Origin: Isochrysis galbana
Taxonomy: Eukaryota > Haptophyta > Isochrysidales > Isochrysidaceae
Length of the DNA: 64,000 nt
Direction: 5' to 3'
Assembly (NCBI GenBank): GCA_018136815.1
Contig: CM030939.1
Coordinates: 3,961,419-4,025,418 of the forward strand
The number at the start of each line of letters is the position of its first letter. Within the stretch, counting starts at the first letter, position 1. Made by a program: the position numbers and the translations under genes. Below, in pieces: positions 1 to 9,322 of the stretch. The notes under the pieces were generated by a model that had not been told where the DNA came from, did not search any database, and was given only the letters and a program-made list of their open reading frames with translations.

Positions 1-371
1 GTAAAAAAAAGGGAAGCTCAAGTTGCACCCTCTGAGGCAAGAGGTCTTCAAGACGCAAGAGGAGGAGGCCAAGAGCCCCCTGAGCGCCCATCAACCTCCT
101 GTACTCGCTGCCCCTCCTCCTCCGCGCCTCCCTTTGATTTGTATGGCCCGCTCCCCATCGCCCTCTGATCATCTGATCAAGTCCGATTCGTCAAGCTCAA
201 CTCGAAACTCGAGGGCACCAAGAGGGCCTTGAGCCTTGAGTGGGATGGGAGGCCCGTGACTACTTTAAAAGGCAACGGCAGTCTTCATTAGTCTAGTCTA
301 GGAAACTCTCTTAACTAAGAGTGTAGATTGTGCAGGCCAGGCGAGGGGAGAAGCGGCGCGCGTGGCGATCG
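1..371. other. left edge, no supported gene
   Basis: A proline-rich frame at 23-232 shows no recognisable domain. The last ~100 bases lie just upstream of the DUF1995 gene and probably hold its promoter and 5' UTR; no convincing TATA box is visible. Confidence 0.4.
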
Positions 372-1394
372 ATGCTCGTTGCGGCGCTGCTGTCCGTCGC
401 TGCCATCGTGGGCAACGGGCCCACGCGCTGCGGCCTTCGCGGCCCTCTACGCGTAGGGCCGGCGACGATGTCGGGTACCGACCTGCCACGCACGCCCAAG
501 GCGATGGTCGACCAGCTGCGCGAGGCGGTGCAGACCGCACTCTCTGCACGCCAGTCAAGGATGCGTGTGATGCTACCGCCTGGCTTTGACTACGGGATTG
601 AGTCGCAGCGCAAGGGGAAGCAGGTGTCGAACAAGATCGTTCGCTCCGACCGGGAGCTCGCACGCCTCTTCGTTGAGATGTTTCAAGGAACTGGCCTTGT
701 CCCGACCGTCTGCTTCAGTAACGTCGATGACGCATCGGCTGCAACCAAGCTCTGGGGAGACATCGAGGCTCGGACGATGGCGCTCGATCCAGGTGCTGCT
801 CAGGGGAGCGTTAAGCCTGCCAAGGGACCCAATCCCACTCGCGCGCAATCGCGGGGCGCTGGCGGCGGCGGGTTTGGCACCGCCGCCCCCTCGCCAAAGG
901 GGAAGTCCAAGAAGCCCATATCAAAGATTCCAGAAAGCGCAGAAGTGATTTTCGTCGTTGCGCCAGGCCCGTCACAGTGCGAGGCAGTGCAGAGCTTCTG
1001 CATGGCTCACGGGATCGACAGGCTAGTCGTGCTACTCAACGCTCGCAGCCTTGATGAGGCTCCATCGTCTGTTTTGGATGACACGACCATACAGCTTGCG
1101 TCGGCGACAGGGGTTGGAACCGCGGAAGTGGACCAACGTGAATACTTTGACACAGAATTTGTGGACGTGTATGCGTTTTTGACGGACCCGGCCGGCAAGA
1201 GCACAGACCCCGCGGTCCTTTTCAAACGGTCTGCGGCGGAGCCGTGGTCTCTCGTCTCGAAGCCCAAGATCGGCCCGCCTAGGCAATTGTTGTCTTCTGA
1301 CAAGCGGCCAAGCATTGCAGTGATGCGTGCTGCCATTGATGAGAAGGAGGGCGAAGGGCTATTGGGGGCGCTGGGCAGTGCCTTTGGCAGTTGA
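372..1394 (+). CDS. DUF1995 (LPA3-type) plastid protein
   Basis: A protein of 340 residues from the Met at 372; an in-frame Met at 330 would add 14 basic residues. I prefer 372 because it starts a hydrophobic signal-peptide-like stretch (MLVAALLSVAAIVG) followed by an Arg/Gly-rich segment, as in bipartite leaders of complex plastids. The mature part has the DUF1995 pattern: PRTPKAMVDQLREAV, LPPGFDYGIE, the FVVAPGPSQ and VVLLNARSL strands, a Tyr/Phe-rich EYFDTEFVDVYAFL segment, PWSLVSKPKIG and a C-terminal RPSIAVMRAAIDEKE helix. Known members in plants and algae are chloroplast proteins, including LPA3, which helps photosystem II assembly. The family is well supported by eye; the exact role here is inference. 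No intron is needed. The gene stands alone, with a SINE starting 152 bp after its stop. Confidence 0.8.
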   Translation: MLVAALLSVAAIVGNGPTRCGLRGPLRVGPATMSGTDLPRTPKAMVDQLREAVQTALSARQSRMRVMLPPGFDYGIESQRKGKQVSNKIVRSDRELARLFVEMFQGTGLVPTVCFSNVDDASAATKLWGDIEARTMALDPGAAQGSVKPAKGPNPTRAQSRGAGGGGFGTAAPSPKGKSKKPISKIPESAEVIFVVAPGPSQCEAVQSFCMAHGIDRLVVLLNARSLDEAPSSVLDDTTIQLASATGVGTAEVDQREYFDTEFVDVYAFLTDPAGKSTDPAVLFKRSAAEPWSLVSKPKIGPPRQLLSSDKRPSIAVMRAAIDEKEGEGLLGALGSAFGS

Positions 1395-1545
1395 GCACAA
1401 ATTGCTACAAGTAGCAGTACTTTGTAATGCAGACACTTTCCATTCTCTCTGTAACGCGGTTTTCCCTGTTTTTGGTGTCTTCGGCTACGCGCGTGCATTG
1501 CGGAGTATCGTCTTGGCGGTATTAGTTGCATACTTGGGGATGCAA

Positions 1546-1835
1546 CAACTAAGTTTATACTTGGTTGACTCATAGGGGAGCACGAGCCCCCCCCCCCCCC
1601 TCTCCACTCCTCCCCAGCTGTGGGGGAGGAACCAACCACTCCCTGGCCATGCCCTATGGCCTAAGGCATGCCAGGGCCAGCAAGAACAGAGAACAGCTGA
1701 CCGACTCTCTCCCTGGCAGGCTCGCATATCTCGCTCGCCCTGGCCCGTCATCCGTCATGGCTAGCCCATCGCTCCAACCCCCCCTCCCCCCCTGGTTGAT
1801 AGGCAGACAGGTGCAACGTTGGGACCCCAGGGCCA
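1546..1835 (+). repeat. SINE-A-like element, 3'-truncated
   Basis: It starts with the family 5' hairpin (CAACTAAGTTTATACTTGGTT at 1546-1566). The family body follows: a poly-C run, a CTCCACTCCTCCCCAGC-type segment, GGAGGAACCA, and the inverted GGCATGCC/GGCATGCC block. Similarity to the copies at 8313-9056 and 11711-12397 stops near 1835, where a transposase scrap on the other strand begins. No matching target duplication was found, so the 3' end is probably lost by deletion. Confidence 0.75.
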
Positions 1836-1839
1836 CCGT

Positions 1840-2016
1840 GGATATTGCCGGCGACAAAGGCGCTTCCGATTGGAGCTCCAGGTGCCCCCGCAAAGAAGCT
1901 AAGGCGCGGTCCTTTTCCGAGCGTATGTCGTCATTTGCGAGCCCGGGGAATGCGTACGTTTTGAACCGAGGGTCGAGAAGAGTGGAGATATCTAGCTCGT
2001 CGCGCTGGGAGATCAT
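1840..2016 (-). pseudogene. hAT-family transposase fragment
   Basis: The minus strand reads DELDISTLLDPRFKTYAFPG followed by a charged helix. LLDPRFK is the hallmark of the C-terminal half of hAT (BED zinc finger) transposases. Only ~55 residues remain before the frame runs into the SINE at 1835; no terminal repeats or other transposase motifs are visible nearby. This is a remnant of a DNA transposon. Confidence 0.55.
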
Positions 2017-2469
2017 ACGATAGGAATATGGGTGACCAGTGCCCTGAGTCCCTCCTGGGCCAGCCAGGCACTAAGGCAGCCGCCCCAACGCCCTCCGAAT
2101 CGCCGCTGCCCCCACTCGACCTCGCCTACGAACCGCTCCCGCGCTATGATTTCTCTAAGCCAGGGTGTATGGGTTCACGTTTACCCGGTGTTGACCCACT
2201 TTGCGTTAACACCTCCATTGGCTAGGTGTGGCACATGCGTTAACACCTCAATCTGCAAGTGTTGGTACCAGCAGCGGGTTAACACCACACTGCCGGTGCT
2301 GTGTACTACTGTGCACCCACGCACCCACGCACTCACGCACCCACTGAATGCTACGTGCCTACGTGCCGCGCGTGCGCGCGCACGAGGAGCTGCACGGCCA
2401 AGTGGCAAGTGGGGAGTTGCTCTTCGGCACGGGCACCATGGCTGACTTGGAGCTTGCGCGGCTGCACCT
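2017..2469. other. intergenic, short direct motifs
   Basis: No gene is supported. The 9-mer GTTAACACC occurs three times on the plus strand (2205-2213, 2239-2247, 2278-2286) at 34 and 39 bp spacing, and a CACCCACGCACCCACGC microsatellite lies at ~2315-2345. Confidence 0.4.
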
Positions 2470-3195
2470 GCTGCCTGCTGCTGCGCCATTCGGATTCCTT
2501 GAAATTTGGCTTCGTTTGTTTTGCCCCCCGTGGCCCCTTCGTGCGTCCGCACCCACATTAGGGCCCGCTTCAGGCTTGTGTAGTCGCTCGTGATGAGCGC
2601 CGTGTCGTCGGCGAACTGGCTAATCTTCAGGTCGTACCCGTTGAGGTTAACCCCTTGTATGTCGGGGTCACTGTTTATGGCGCGAGTGAGAGCCTCCGTC
2701 GTAAGAAGGAAGGTGAGCGGTGAGAGGGGGCATCCTTGGGGCATCCCACTCCCTATCGTGAAGGGGTAGCTTCGGCCCGTCTCTGGAGAGTGTGCTGTAC
2801 GTTGAAGTGGAGTGGATGTTGTGCCCATAGGGGCCACCCGGCCTCGGGCCGCGCTGCCGGAGCAGCGCGGCCCTTGCCAGGGCGAGAGGGGCCTCTGCCA
2901 TAAGGAATGCCCAATGGAAGGGTGGCTGTTTGAGCCTGGCACTGATGGGGTGCTGCCAGCAGCCTGCTGCCCCCCATGGGGGAGGCCAGCATGGCTGCCA
3001 TGGGTGGTGTGGCCGGGGCCACGGGCCGTGTGGCGCGACCGGAGTCGCACGCACCTGCTCGGCCTCGGTGGGCGGACGCGGCCGCTTCGACAGCGGCTGC
3101 TCCATGGGCACTGGGGGGGGCGCCCTCGGCGGGGGGCCCGAAGGAGAGGGGAGTCGCGGCGGCGCGCTCCATCGCGTCTAAGTATAAACTTAGTT
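2470..3195 (-). mobile_element. internally deleted LINE copy
   Basis: Reading on the minus strand from 3195: the family 5' hairpin, then the LINE ORF start (MPMEQPLSKRPRPPTEAEQV, matching the start of the copy at 49922-52299), and then an abrupt jump into the reverse transcriptase core: SYPFTIGSGMPQGCPLSPLT, the catalytic FADDTAL motif, and ATGGKTNEAKFQGIRM. The N-terminal zinc-finger region, the endonuclease and the first part of the RT are missing. The 3' UTR and oligo(T) end are also absent, so the copy is cut near 2470. It cannot encode a working enzyme. Confidence 0.85.
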
Positions 3196-3474
3196 CCCCG
3201 AGAGCCTGAGACAAGCGCGCAGCGAGCGACAGGCGACCTGGCTCCTTTGGGTCAAGATTACCCGAAAGGAGGAAACCTGGAATCTAGAATCTAGACCTGA
3301 CAAACAGGCTAGAAGGTAGAAGGAACGAAACGAGAACCCGAATTCTAGGCCGCTAGGGACGGACCCTATACCAACCTAGATGTGCCTGAGCTTCACCGTG
3401 TGGCCGCACGGCGAAGGACCTGGAGATAAGAACCTGGAAATCGCATCATCTACGATGAATGCGACATCTGCAGG

Positions 3475-3839
3475 GGCCTGGGAACACAGCTCAGGGGCCA
3501 CGTGAGGCTGGGGCATGGCCCTGGCCCCTCGTGCCTCTTCCTCGCTGGCTCTCCGCGCCCCTGCAAGTCGACTGGAGCTGGCTGGGGGCTCCTGATCAGG
3601 GGGGCCCAGGGGGAGGAGGGGTTGGTCAGAGCGATGGGCTGGCCAGCGTGAGCGAGGGCCAGAGCGTGCGTTCCAGGCGAGCCTGTGGGGAGAGGAATGG
3701 GTCAGCAGGGCAGTGTGCTCCTGGCAAGCCATAGGGCATGCCAGGAGGGTGGGTGGTTCCTCCCCCACAGCAGGGGGTGGGGGTGGAGAGAGGGGGGGCT
3801 CGTGCCCCCCCGTGGGCAAACTAAGTATAAACTTAGTTG
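3475..3839 (-). repeat. SINE-B copy, 3'-truncated
   Basis: On the minus strand it starts at 3839 with CAACTAAGTTTATACTTAGTTT and follows the family-B body seen at 55512-56728, including the segment carrying CCTGATCAGG and CAGCTCCAGTCGACTTGCAG. Similarity stops near 3475, before the polypyrimidine 3' half of the full element. No target duplication was recognised. Confidence 0.75.
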
Positions 3840-4371
3840 CCAACAGTTATGCGCATTATGTTGCTACTCCACTACCAATCGTCCGTCACTCAACTTAACA
3901 ACACCGGCAACAGGTGAAGCTAGAGAGCGAGCCACGCGCAGGAGGAGACTCATCTCCATTTCGATGTGGTCATCCTCAGCGGCCCATTGTGCTAGGTGGC
4001 AATGGGATGCTGCCGCGACGGGAATGGCGGCAATGCCACCATCTTAAGATGCATTGGTGGCCGAGGAGGAGCGAGATGCATACGAATTGCACAATGAGAG
4101 TCGGGGCGATCCCGAGAGAGAAGGAGTGTTCGATGCAGCGGTCGTGCTTCGCCTCACTCTTCAACGCAGAAACTGGTATGAGATAAAGATCTAACTGCGC
4201 TTGCGCGCGGCTGGAAAGACGTGGTTCGCTCAGCTACTTGGTATAATTTCGTGCTCAGAAGAAGGTCGCGGACGTGGCAGAGGCACGCGCGGATGCGGTA
4301 GCTGGTGCAACCGTCGATAGCGTCATCAAGATGATATTGCAGCGGAGTCAACACCCGAGACGCGGGAAGAG
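3840..4371. other. intergenic
   Basis: Nothing convincing is visible. Short frames on both strands lack codon bias and domains. This lies downstream of the minus-strand gene ending at 4372 and may hold its 3' UTR. Confidence 0.35.
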
Positions 4372-5466
4372 TCACAAGCTGCATGGAGCAAGCTTATCGC
4401 GCCCTCCGAAGGGGTTACTAGTGACGCGGTTCACGCCGTGAGCACGGACGCGGGCCAGTAAAAGGGCCGTCCTGAAGCCGGGGCTCGCACTGCGTGCCTC
4501 TGCTGGCGTGGGCACCCTGAGGGCCTCTAGGCGAGCAGGGATGGCAGATGGAACGCGGCCATTCAATGGTGGTACTCGCTCTCCTGCGGCGCGGCGATAA
4601 TCTGGGCCTCTATCCTCGCACAACTGCGAAGCTCTGAGTGCCATCTCGAGGTAGCGCTGGCGCTTGTCGATCGAGTCACCCGGGCTCAGGATTCGAAGCA
4701 ACACCAACTTTTGCATGATGCTAGTGGGTATGCCTTCATGCGTAGCTGCGAGGGCTTCTGTGTGCTGACGCCACATGGAAAGCAGACGGTGGCGCTTGCC
4801 TTGGGCGGGTATCCCCGTACTTTCGGCCTGTGTAGTGGAAGACCACACGTGCTCGCCCTTCGATTTGGGCGACAGTGAGAAGGAGGGTGAGCTCACCGAA
4901 CGCGTGGATGCCTTGGAAAGGGCGTCCACATCGTCAGACCGCTCGCTCTCGCATGCCAGCAAGTCGAGTCCTGGGGCCGACCTGACAAACTGAAGGGACC
5001 CAGCATCCCCCAATAGTTTTGACCGCTCGTCCGCGCGGGAGGCTTGCCACTGTTGCGGCATGTCGGCTTCCTCCGTATCATTCTCCAGAGGGTCAAGTTC
5101 TGTCAGGGATTCGAACCACTCGTCATCGCGGAGAATCTCACCGACGAGCTCGAGGGATTCCTCGGCGGTAAGTGCGGCGAGTCGCTGGCGGGCCTGCTCC
5201 TCATCGGGCGACGAGGACGACAGCTTGTGCCCATCAACGAGCGCGATAATGATGGAGCGCCTCTGTCTCTCAGTCATGCGGCGCGCGACGGTCTGGAAAG
5301 GCGTGGCGAGCTGGCGCTGCGAGGAAGTGAGCGCGGAGGGAATGGCGCTGACTGGGGCGGGAGGTGTCTTTGTCGTATTGGCCTGCTTCTCGGGCAGCCT
5401 GGGCGCCTCGTTGGCCCTCGGCTGCCCGGTGCCGATGCTCCTGCCTCCCTTGAGCAGCCGCGCCAT
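4372..5466 (-). CDS. hypothetical protein
   Basis: A 364-residue protein from the Met at 5466 (MARLLKGGRSIGTG). The open frame continues further upstream only through G/C and GA simple sequence, so I place the start here. No family is recognised. Visible features are a basic, Pro/Thr-rich N-terminus (~1-60), a helical segment FQTVARRMTERQRRSIIIAL, an acidic stretch rich in Glu/Asp (~100-170: EESLELVGEILRDDEWFESL), a Ser-rich linker (SVSSPSFSLSPKSK), a second helical block (~245-290: MQKLVLLRILSPGDSIDKRQ), and an Arg/Ala-rich tail. No signal peptide or membrane segment is seen, so it is likely cytosolic or nuclear. An amino-acid composition typical of a real gene and the start-codon tract favour coding. 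Confidence 0.6.
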   Translation of the reverse strand: MARLLKGGRSIGTGQPRANEAPRLPEKQANTTKTPPAPVSAIPSALTSSQRQLATPFQTVARRMTERQRRSIIIALVDGHKLSSSSPDEEQARQRLAALTAEESLELVGEILRDDEWFESLTELDPLENDTEEADMPQQWQASRADERSKLLGDAGSLQFVRSAPGLDLLACESERSDDVDALSKASTRSVSSPSFSLSPKSKGEHVWSSTTQAESTGIPAQGKRHRLLSMWRQHTEALAATHEGIPTSIMQKLVLLRILSPGDSIDKRQRYLEMALRASQLCEDRGPDYRRAAGERVPPLNGRVPSAIPARLEALRVPTPAEARSASPGFRTALLLARVRAHGVNRVTSNPFGGRDKLAPCSL

Positions 5467-5744
5467 GCGGTGGGCGAGAGAGGGGGGTGGGGGTGTTGGG
5501 GAAGGGGGGGAAGGGGGGGAAAAGGGGAAGAACACGGAAAGCGCTCCCGGCGGCCGAAGGCCGTGTAAGGAAAAGGGGGGGGCGGGAAGGGGGAAGGGGG
5601 AAAAAAGGGGGAAGGGGGGGGGGAGAGGGGCGGGGAGGGGGTCGCCCGGTGTCCCTCCGTGTTCTCGGTGCTGACCAGGTCCGTCCGCCCCCCTCGCGCC
5701 CGCCCCCCCCCCCCCCCCCCCCCCCCCTTCTCTCCCCTCCCCCC

Positions 5745-5780
<36 letters not shown>

Positions 5781-5800
5781 CCCTTCCTCTCTCGTGCCCC
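5467..5800. promoter_or_regulatory. G/C and CT/GA tract upstream of the 5466 gene
   Basis: Directly upstream of the minus-strand start the coding strand is C-rich (plus strand: runs of G at 5480-5640); further upstream lie a C run (~5701-5727) and a CT microsatellite (5750-5778) on the plus strand. Similar tracts precede most genes here. They may be core promoter or 5' UTR; I see no defined factor site. Confidence 0.4.
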
Positions 5801-5952
5801 TTCTCTGCCCCCGCTCTTGTCCTCATCAAGCAGCCCCCCGCCCCCCCCCCCCGTCTTCCTTCCTTTTCTTTCTACCCGAGGAGCTCTCAAACGCGAGCCC
5901 CCCCCCCCCACCGCATCCGTCCAACCACTGAGCACCCACTTTACTTTACTTT

Positions 5953-5984
<32 letters not shown>

Positions 5985-6299
5985 TTGTCCTCCGCCCTCC
6001 ACGTCGCTCGAGCGGCTCGGTGGCAAGCTCTCCTCGGCTCCCCCCCTCAGCAGACTGGCGGCGCGCCGCACACGAGCGCTTCTACTCTAGAGCCCTAGAG
6101 GAGGAAGAGAGAAGACAACGGCTGGGAGGAGAGAGGAGAGGAGGAGAGCCCTTCTGTTTAATCTTAAGTCGTGTTTTTGTTGTAGATATCTCAGTGCTAC
6201 TATGCGTGTGGCAACGTCGACCTTGTCTTGAGTCCTTGCGTCGCCGTCACGAGTGCTAGCCGCACGATGTTATCATTGGTCTACACAACACTACTATCT
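5801..6299. other. intergenic with simple repeats
   Basis: Contains more C runs, and a (CA)n-(GA)n microsatellite near 5950-5985. No gene is supported. Confidence 0.4.
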
Positions 6300-6489
6300 A
6301 TTCACGGACCACCATATGCTGGGTGGATCAAACATGGTACCCCCGCCGAGAGACACTAACCTGTCTTGCGCGCGCGACTGAGCGCGCGTACCCCGGACCT
6401 CTTCATCCAATGCAACAAGCTTGGACAAATTCCAGAAACCGAATACCTTTTTTCTCCAAAAGGTTCCTCCGACCCTCGGACCCCGCTCA

Positions 6490-6673
6490 AGGGAGCGGGT
6501 CCTAGATGGGAAATACGTATTTACCATATTTGGCCAGAGACCAAATACATATGTATTTGGCTGTATTTGAAGCGTGTCCTGGGTTGTAGGCCTCGAATGT
6601 ATTTGAAATGTATTTGGCCGGAGGCCAAATACATATGTATGTCGAGTCGAGCGTGGCCGGAGGGCTCTGAGCC
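6490..6673. repeat. AT-rich palindrome cluster
   Basis: Three related self-complementary blocks: GGAAATACGTATTTACC near 6509-6525, the perfect 20-bp palindrome CCAAATACATATGTATTTGG at 6541-6560, and a half-copy ending near 6640. The last is followed by a 33-bp block (6641-6673) that recurs inverted at 54622-54654 with about three differences. Probably part of a dispersed element; its ends are unknown. Confidence 0.6.
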
Positions 6674-7189
6674 ACTCCGTCGCGAGCAGCACCGGCGGCT
6701 AGCGCGGCGCTTTGGCCCTCCTCCCCACCGGGAGTCGGGTGAATGAAATTCTGGACTGGGTCGGGCAACCCCATTTGGGTGTCTGGACGGGGAACGAACG
6801 GCGAACGAAGGGCTGTGGGGCGGCGAGGCGCTCCTAGCGGCCCTAGTGTGTTGGGTTTTAAAAGATTGTTAAACCTACAAAGAACTCTTCCCTCAGGGAG
6901 GGAGCCTAGGCTGCTTGAGTGCAGCGACGCAGCGAACAACGACGGACAACGGAGCTGAGAACAACAGGATACACCGACTCACGAACACACCGGAATCATT
7001 CACCCAAACCAAGCAAATTATAAAGCAACCGCGACCCCAAATCACCGATAACTCAAACACGTCGCGAGAGACGGAGAGAGAGAGCGAGAGAGAGAGAGAG
7101 AGAGAGACTCCGCAGCGACGGCCGGAGCGTGTCTCCGTTGTAACTTCCCACGTAGCGGAGAGTCCGAAGGGGAGCGTCATGTCGCGCGA

Positions 7190-7490
7190 CCACGGCGATC
7201 ACTTTGGATACAGATCGCAACGAGATGTCTTCACGACAGAGGAAATCTTGCCGTTGAGCGTGAACCTTCTAGGCAACGTCGGAAGACATGCCCGGCCAGT
7301 ATACCCGAGTACGAAGAAGACCGGACATACGAGAAACTCCAAGGTGACCGGAGCGATCGTGGTAGGCAAAGAGGTAGCGAGACCGCAACGAGGGCGGAAC
7401 ATAGAGCACTAGCGAGTCCGGGTCGGTGGAGTCAGGAACGGTGCGATAGTAGACGAGCCCATCGTGAACGACGAAACGGCGAAACATCTT
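7190..7490 (-). mobile_element. Ty3/gypsy-type LTR retrotransposon fossil (integrase piece)
   Basis: The minus strand encodes the zinc-binding (HHCC) front of a Ty3-type integrase: GLVYYRTVPD, then HDRSGHLGVSRM and LLRTRVYWPGM. It is a short, broken fragment with no LTRs or other domains recognised beside it. It is clearly an old remnant. Confidence 0.6.
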
Positions 7491-7659
7491 GGATTGCTGA
7501 GCGGAAACGGGAGCGGGAGCGACAGGACTGGAACACGAATCATCTTCTGCGTCTGACCCAACGCAACACTCAGGTTAGCAAAACTCCTGTAAAAGGGAGA
7601 AACAAAGGGTGGGGTAGGGTGAGTCAAACTACAACCGCCGCGTGAGGTTGCCAAGTTTG

Positions 7660-8233
7660 ACTAACCTAACATCGGATCCGAGGGTTCAAATTCAAATTCA
7701 CCACGATGTCGCAATACATGATATGGTACCTCGATTCTACTAGAGTTGGTGTGCAATCCTTCTCTAGGACGACGAGTTCTCTTCTGGCCAATTGGTTCCT
7801 TCTTTGCTCTCTCTGTTGACCCACCGTGGCTTTCGCTCCCTTGTTTATTACGTGTTGCCCTTGTTTATGTTAGAAAGTGGTGTGGCGTGTCTTCGTACGC
7901 ACCCAGCAGCCGTCGCAGCGCTCTGCGATCGAAGCCGTACCGTGACCCCTCGTACCCTTGAGCCCCTACTGCCTTGTGTGTGGTCTCTCGCTAGAAATCA
8001 CCCACTAGAGATTGATTCAATCTGTTCCTATGGACCCATCACCACCCTCTGCACCGCAAAATTCGCCTCGCCGCCGCGCGCGGACCCCGTCACCACTGCA
8101 CCCGTGCCCAAGCCTTCCCAAGTATCTTCACCCGCTACCCAAGTCGATAGGCCGCCTACGGACGCGTGGGTTGCCAAGGATGGAGTCTCAGGAGCCTTAC
8201 CCGGATCCTGGGAACAGTCCATCTCCACAGCTG
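7660..8233. other. intergenic, no supported gene
   Basis: A proline/serine-rich frame at 8030-8239 has no domain. It could be the edge of a repeat, but I cannot show that. Confidence 0.3.
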
Positions 8234-9088
8234 AACTAAGTATAAAATTAGTTGGGGTGTAGAAAGTTTGCTGCGTGAAAGTAGTGGGTCCATAGCCGCG
8301 TGTGCGGTAAGATTTAATTTAACTTCTTAATAGTCTCACCGCACACGCGGCTGTGGACCCTCTACTTTCTACTCACGCAGCAAAACTTTCTACACCCCCA
8401 ATCCGCCGGCCCTTTCCCCCCCGCCATCAGGCGACTCCCCCCGTGCACTACTAGGGGGATAGGGGAAAAGGGCTTAGAAATGGTCGGTGGCCCGCGCCCC
8501 CCCCCGGTGATCCGTTCTCGCCTTCTCCTCCTATGCCTACCGGGCTGGCGGCGTCCTAAGTCCCGACTTCTCCTGTAAACAGGTGCGGGACTTACATATT
8601 TTTCGGTGGGCGGAGCTCCCTTCTCCGCGCTCCCTCTCCTCTCTCCTGCGGCACGCGCGATGGCGTGCCTGCGCCAGGCCTGCAGTTGCTTGCTGGCGAC
8701 CCCTGGAGGCTCCTGGAGGCCAGCTCAAGGGGCAGAGGAGGCTGGGGCTGGGCCCTGGCCTCCCCTGCCTCTCCCTCGCTGGCGTTCCTGAGCCTCTGGG
8801 GCCCCCAGTCTGCACCTGCCTGCCTGTCGAACAGGGGGGGAGGGGGGGTTGGAGCGATGGGCTGGCCACGAGGGGCCAGGACGAGCGATCCAGGCGTGCC
8901 TGTCAGTGGGAGAGTGGGTCAGCAGGGCAGTGGCCTCCTGGCAAGCTATCAGGCATGCCAGGAGGATGGGTGGTTCCTCCCCCACGGCAGGGGAGGAGTG
9001 GAGAGAGAGGGGGGCTCGTGCCCCCCCCATGGGCGAACCAAGTATAAACTTAGTTGGCGTGTGCGGTAAGAATAGTATAAGGTTTCAA
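8234..9088 (+). mobile_element. ~95-bp mini-element split by a SINE-A insertion
   Basis: Removing the SINE-A at 8313-9056 and one target copy rejoins a short plus-strand unit: the hairpin AACTAAGTATAAAATTAGTTG at 8234-8254, a tail starting GGTGTAGAAAGTTTGCTGCGTG, then CGCGTGTGCGGTAAGA, and the end AATAGTATAAGGTTTC (9072-9087). That is the family 5' hairpin fused straight to the family 3' tail, with the whole body missing. It makes an apparent fold-back with the inserted SINE because both carry the same tail in opposite directions. Confidence 0.65.
8313..9056 (-). mobile_element. SINE-A, complete, 15-bp target duplication
   Basis: A 744-bp element in minus orientation. Its 5' end (9056) is CAACTAAGTTTATACTTGG and its 3' end (8313) is GACTATTAAGAAGTTAAATT. 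It is flanked by the 15-bp direct repeat GCGTGTGCGGTAAGA (8298-8312 and 9057-9071), so both ends are fixed. The 3' part resembles the LINE 3' UTR: the block CTAGTAGTGCACGGGGGGAG matches LINE CTAAGTAGAGCACGAGGGGA, and the last bases match LINE GAATATTAAGAAGTT. It has no coding capacity and should move with LINE proteins. Confidence 0.85.
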
Positions 9089-9322
9089 CAAAAGGCAAAA
9101 GCAAACGGCAAAAGGCGGAAGGCGGAAGCGGAAGGGGCTCGCGAGGGAAACGTCGTACCGCAGGGGGAGGGCCTTGCGGACGGAGCGGGAGACGCATACC
9201 GCGGGGGGGGGGGGCGCGCTGGCGCCGCGGGTCGGTTTCAGCCCCCTCTGTTCCTCTTCCTCACGCCCGCCCCCCCCCCCCCCTCCCTCCGGGTCTCGCG
9301 GGGGCCCCCCGGCTTAACCGCC

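Noticed and set aside
5467-5829. N-terminal extension of the 4372 gene
   Set aside because: It translates only poly-G/C and GA microsatellite; a Met at 5466 begins normal-looking sequence.
7670-7700. Possible tRNA T-arm (GAGGGTTCAAATTC)
   Set aside because: No matching acceptor, D or anticodon stems around it.
8253-8397. A ~58-bp-arm inverted repeat that looks like a stand-alone MITE
   Set aside because: It is explained by a SINE-A inserted, in opposite orientation, into a small element that carries the same tail; the 15-bp target duplication supports this.
8849-9322. N-terminal extension of the RCC1 protein
   Set aside because: It lies in the SINE-A and a poly-G tract; the propeller starts right at the Met at 9323.
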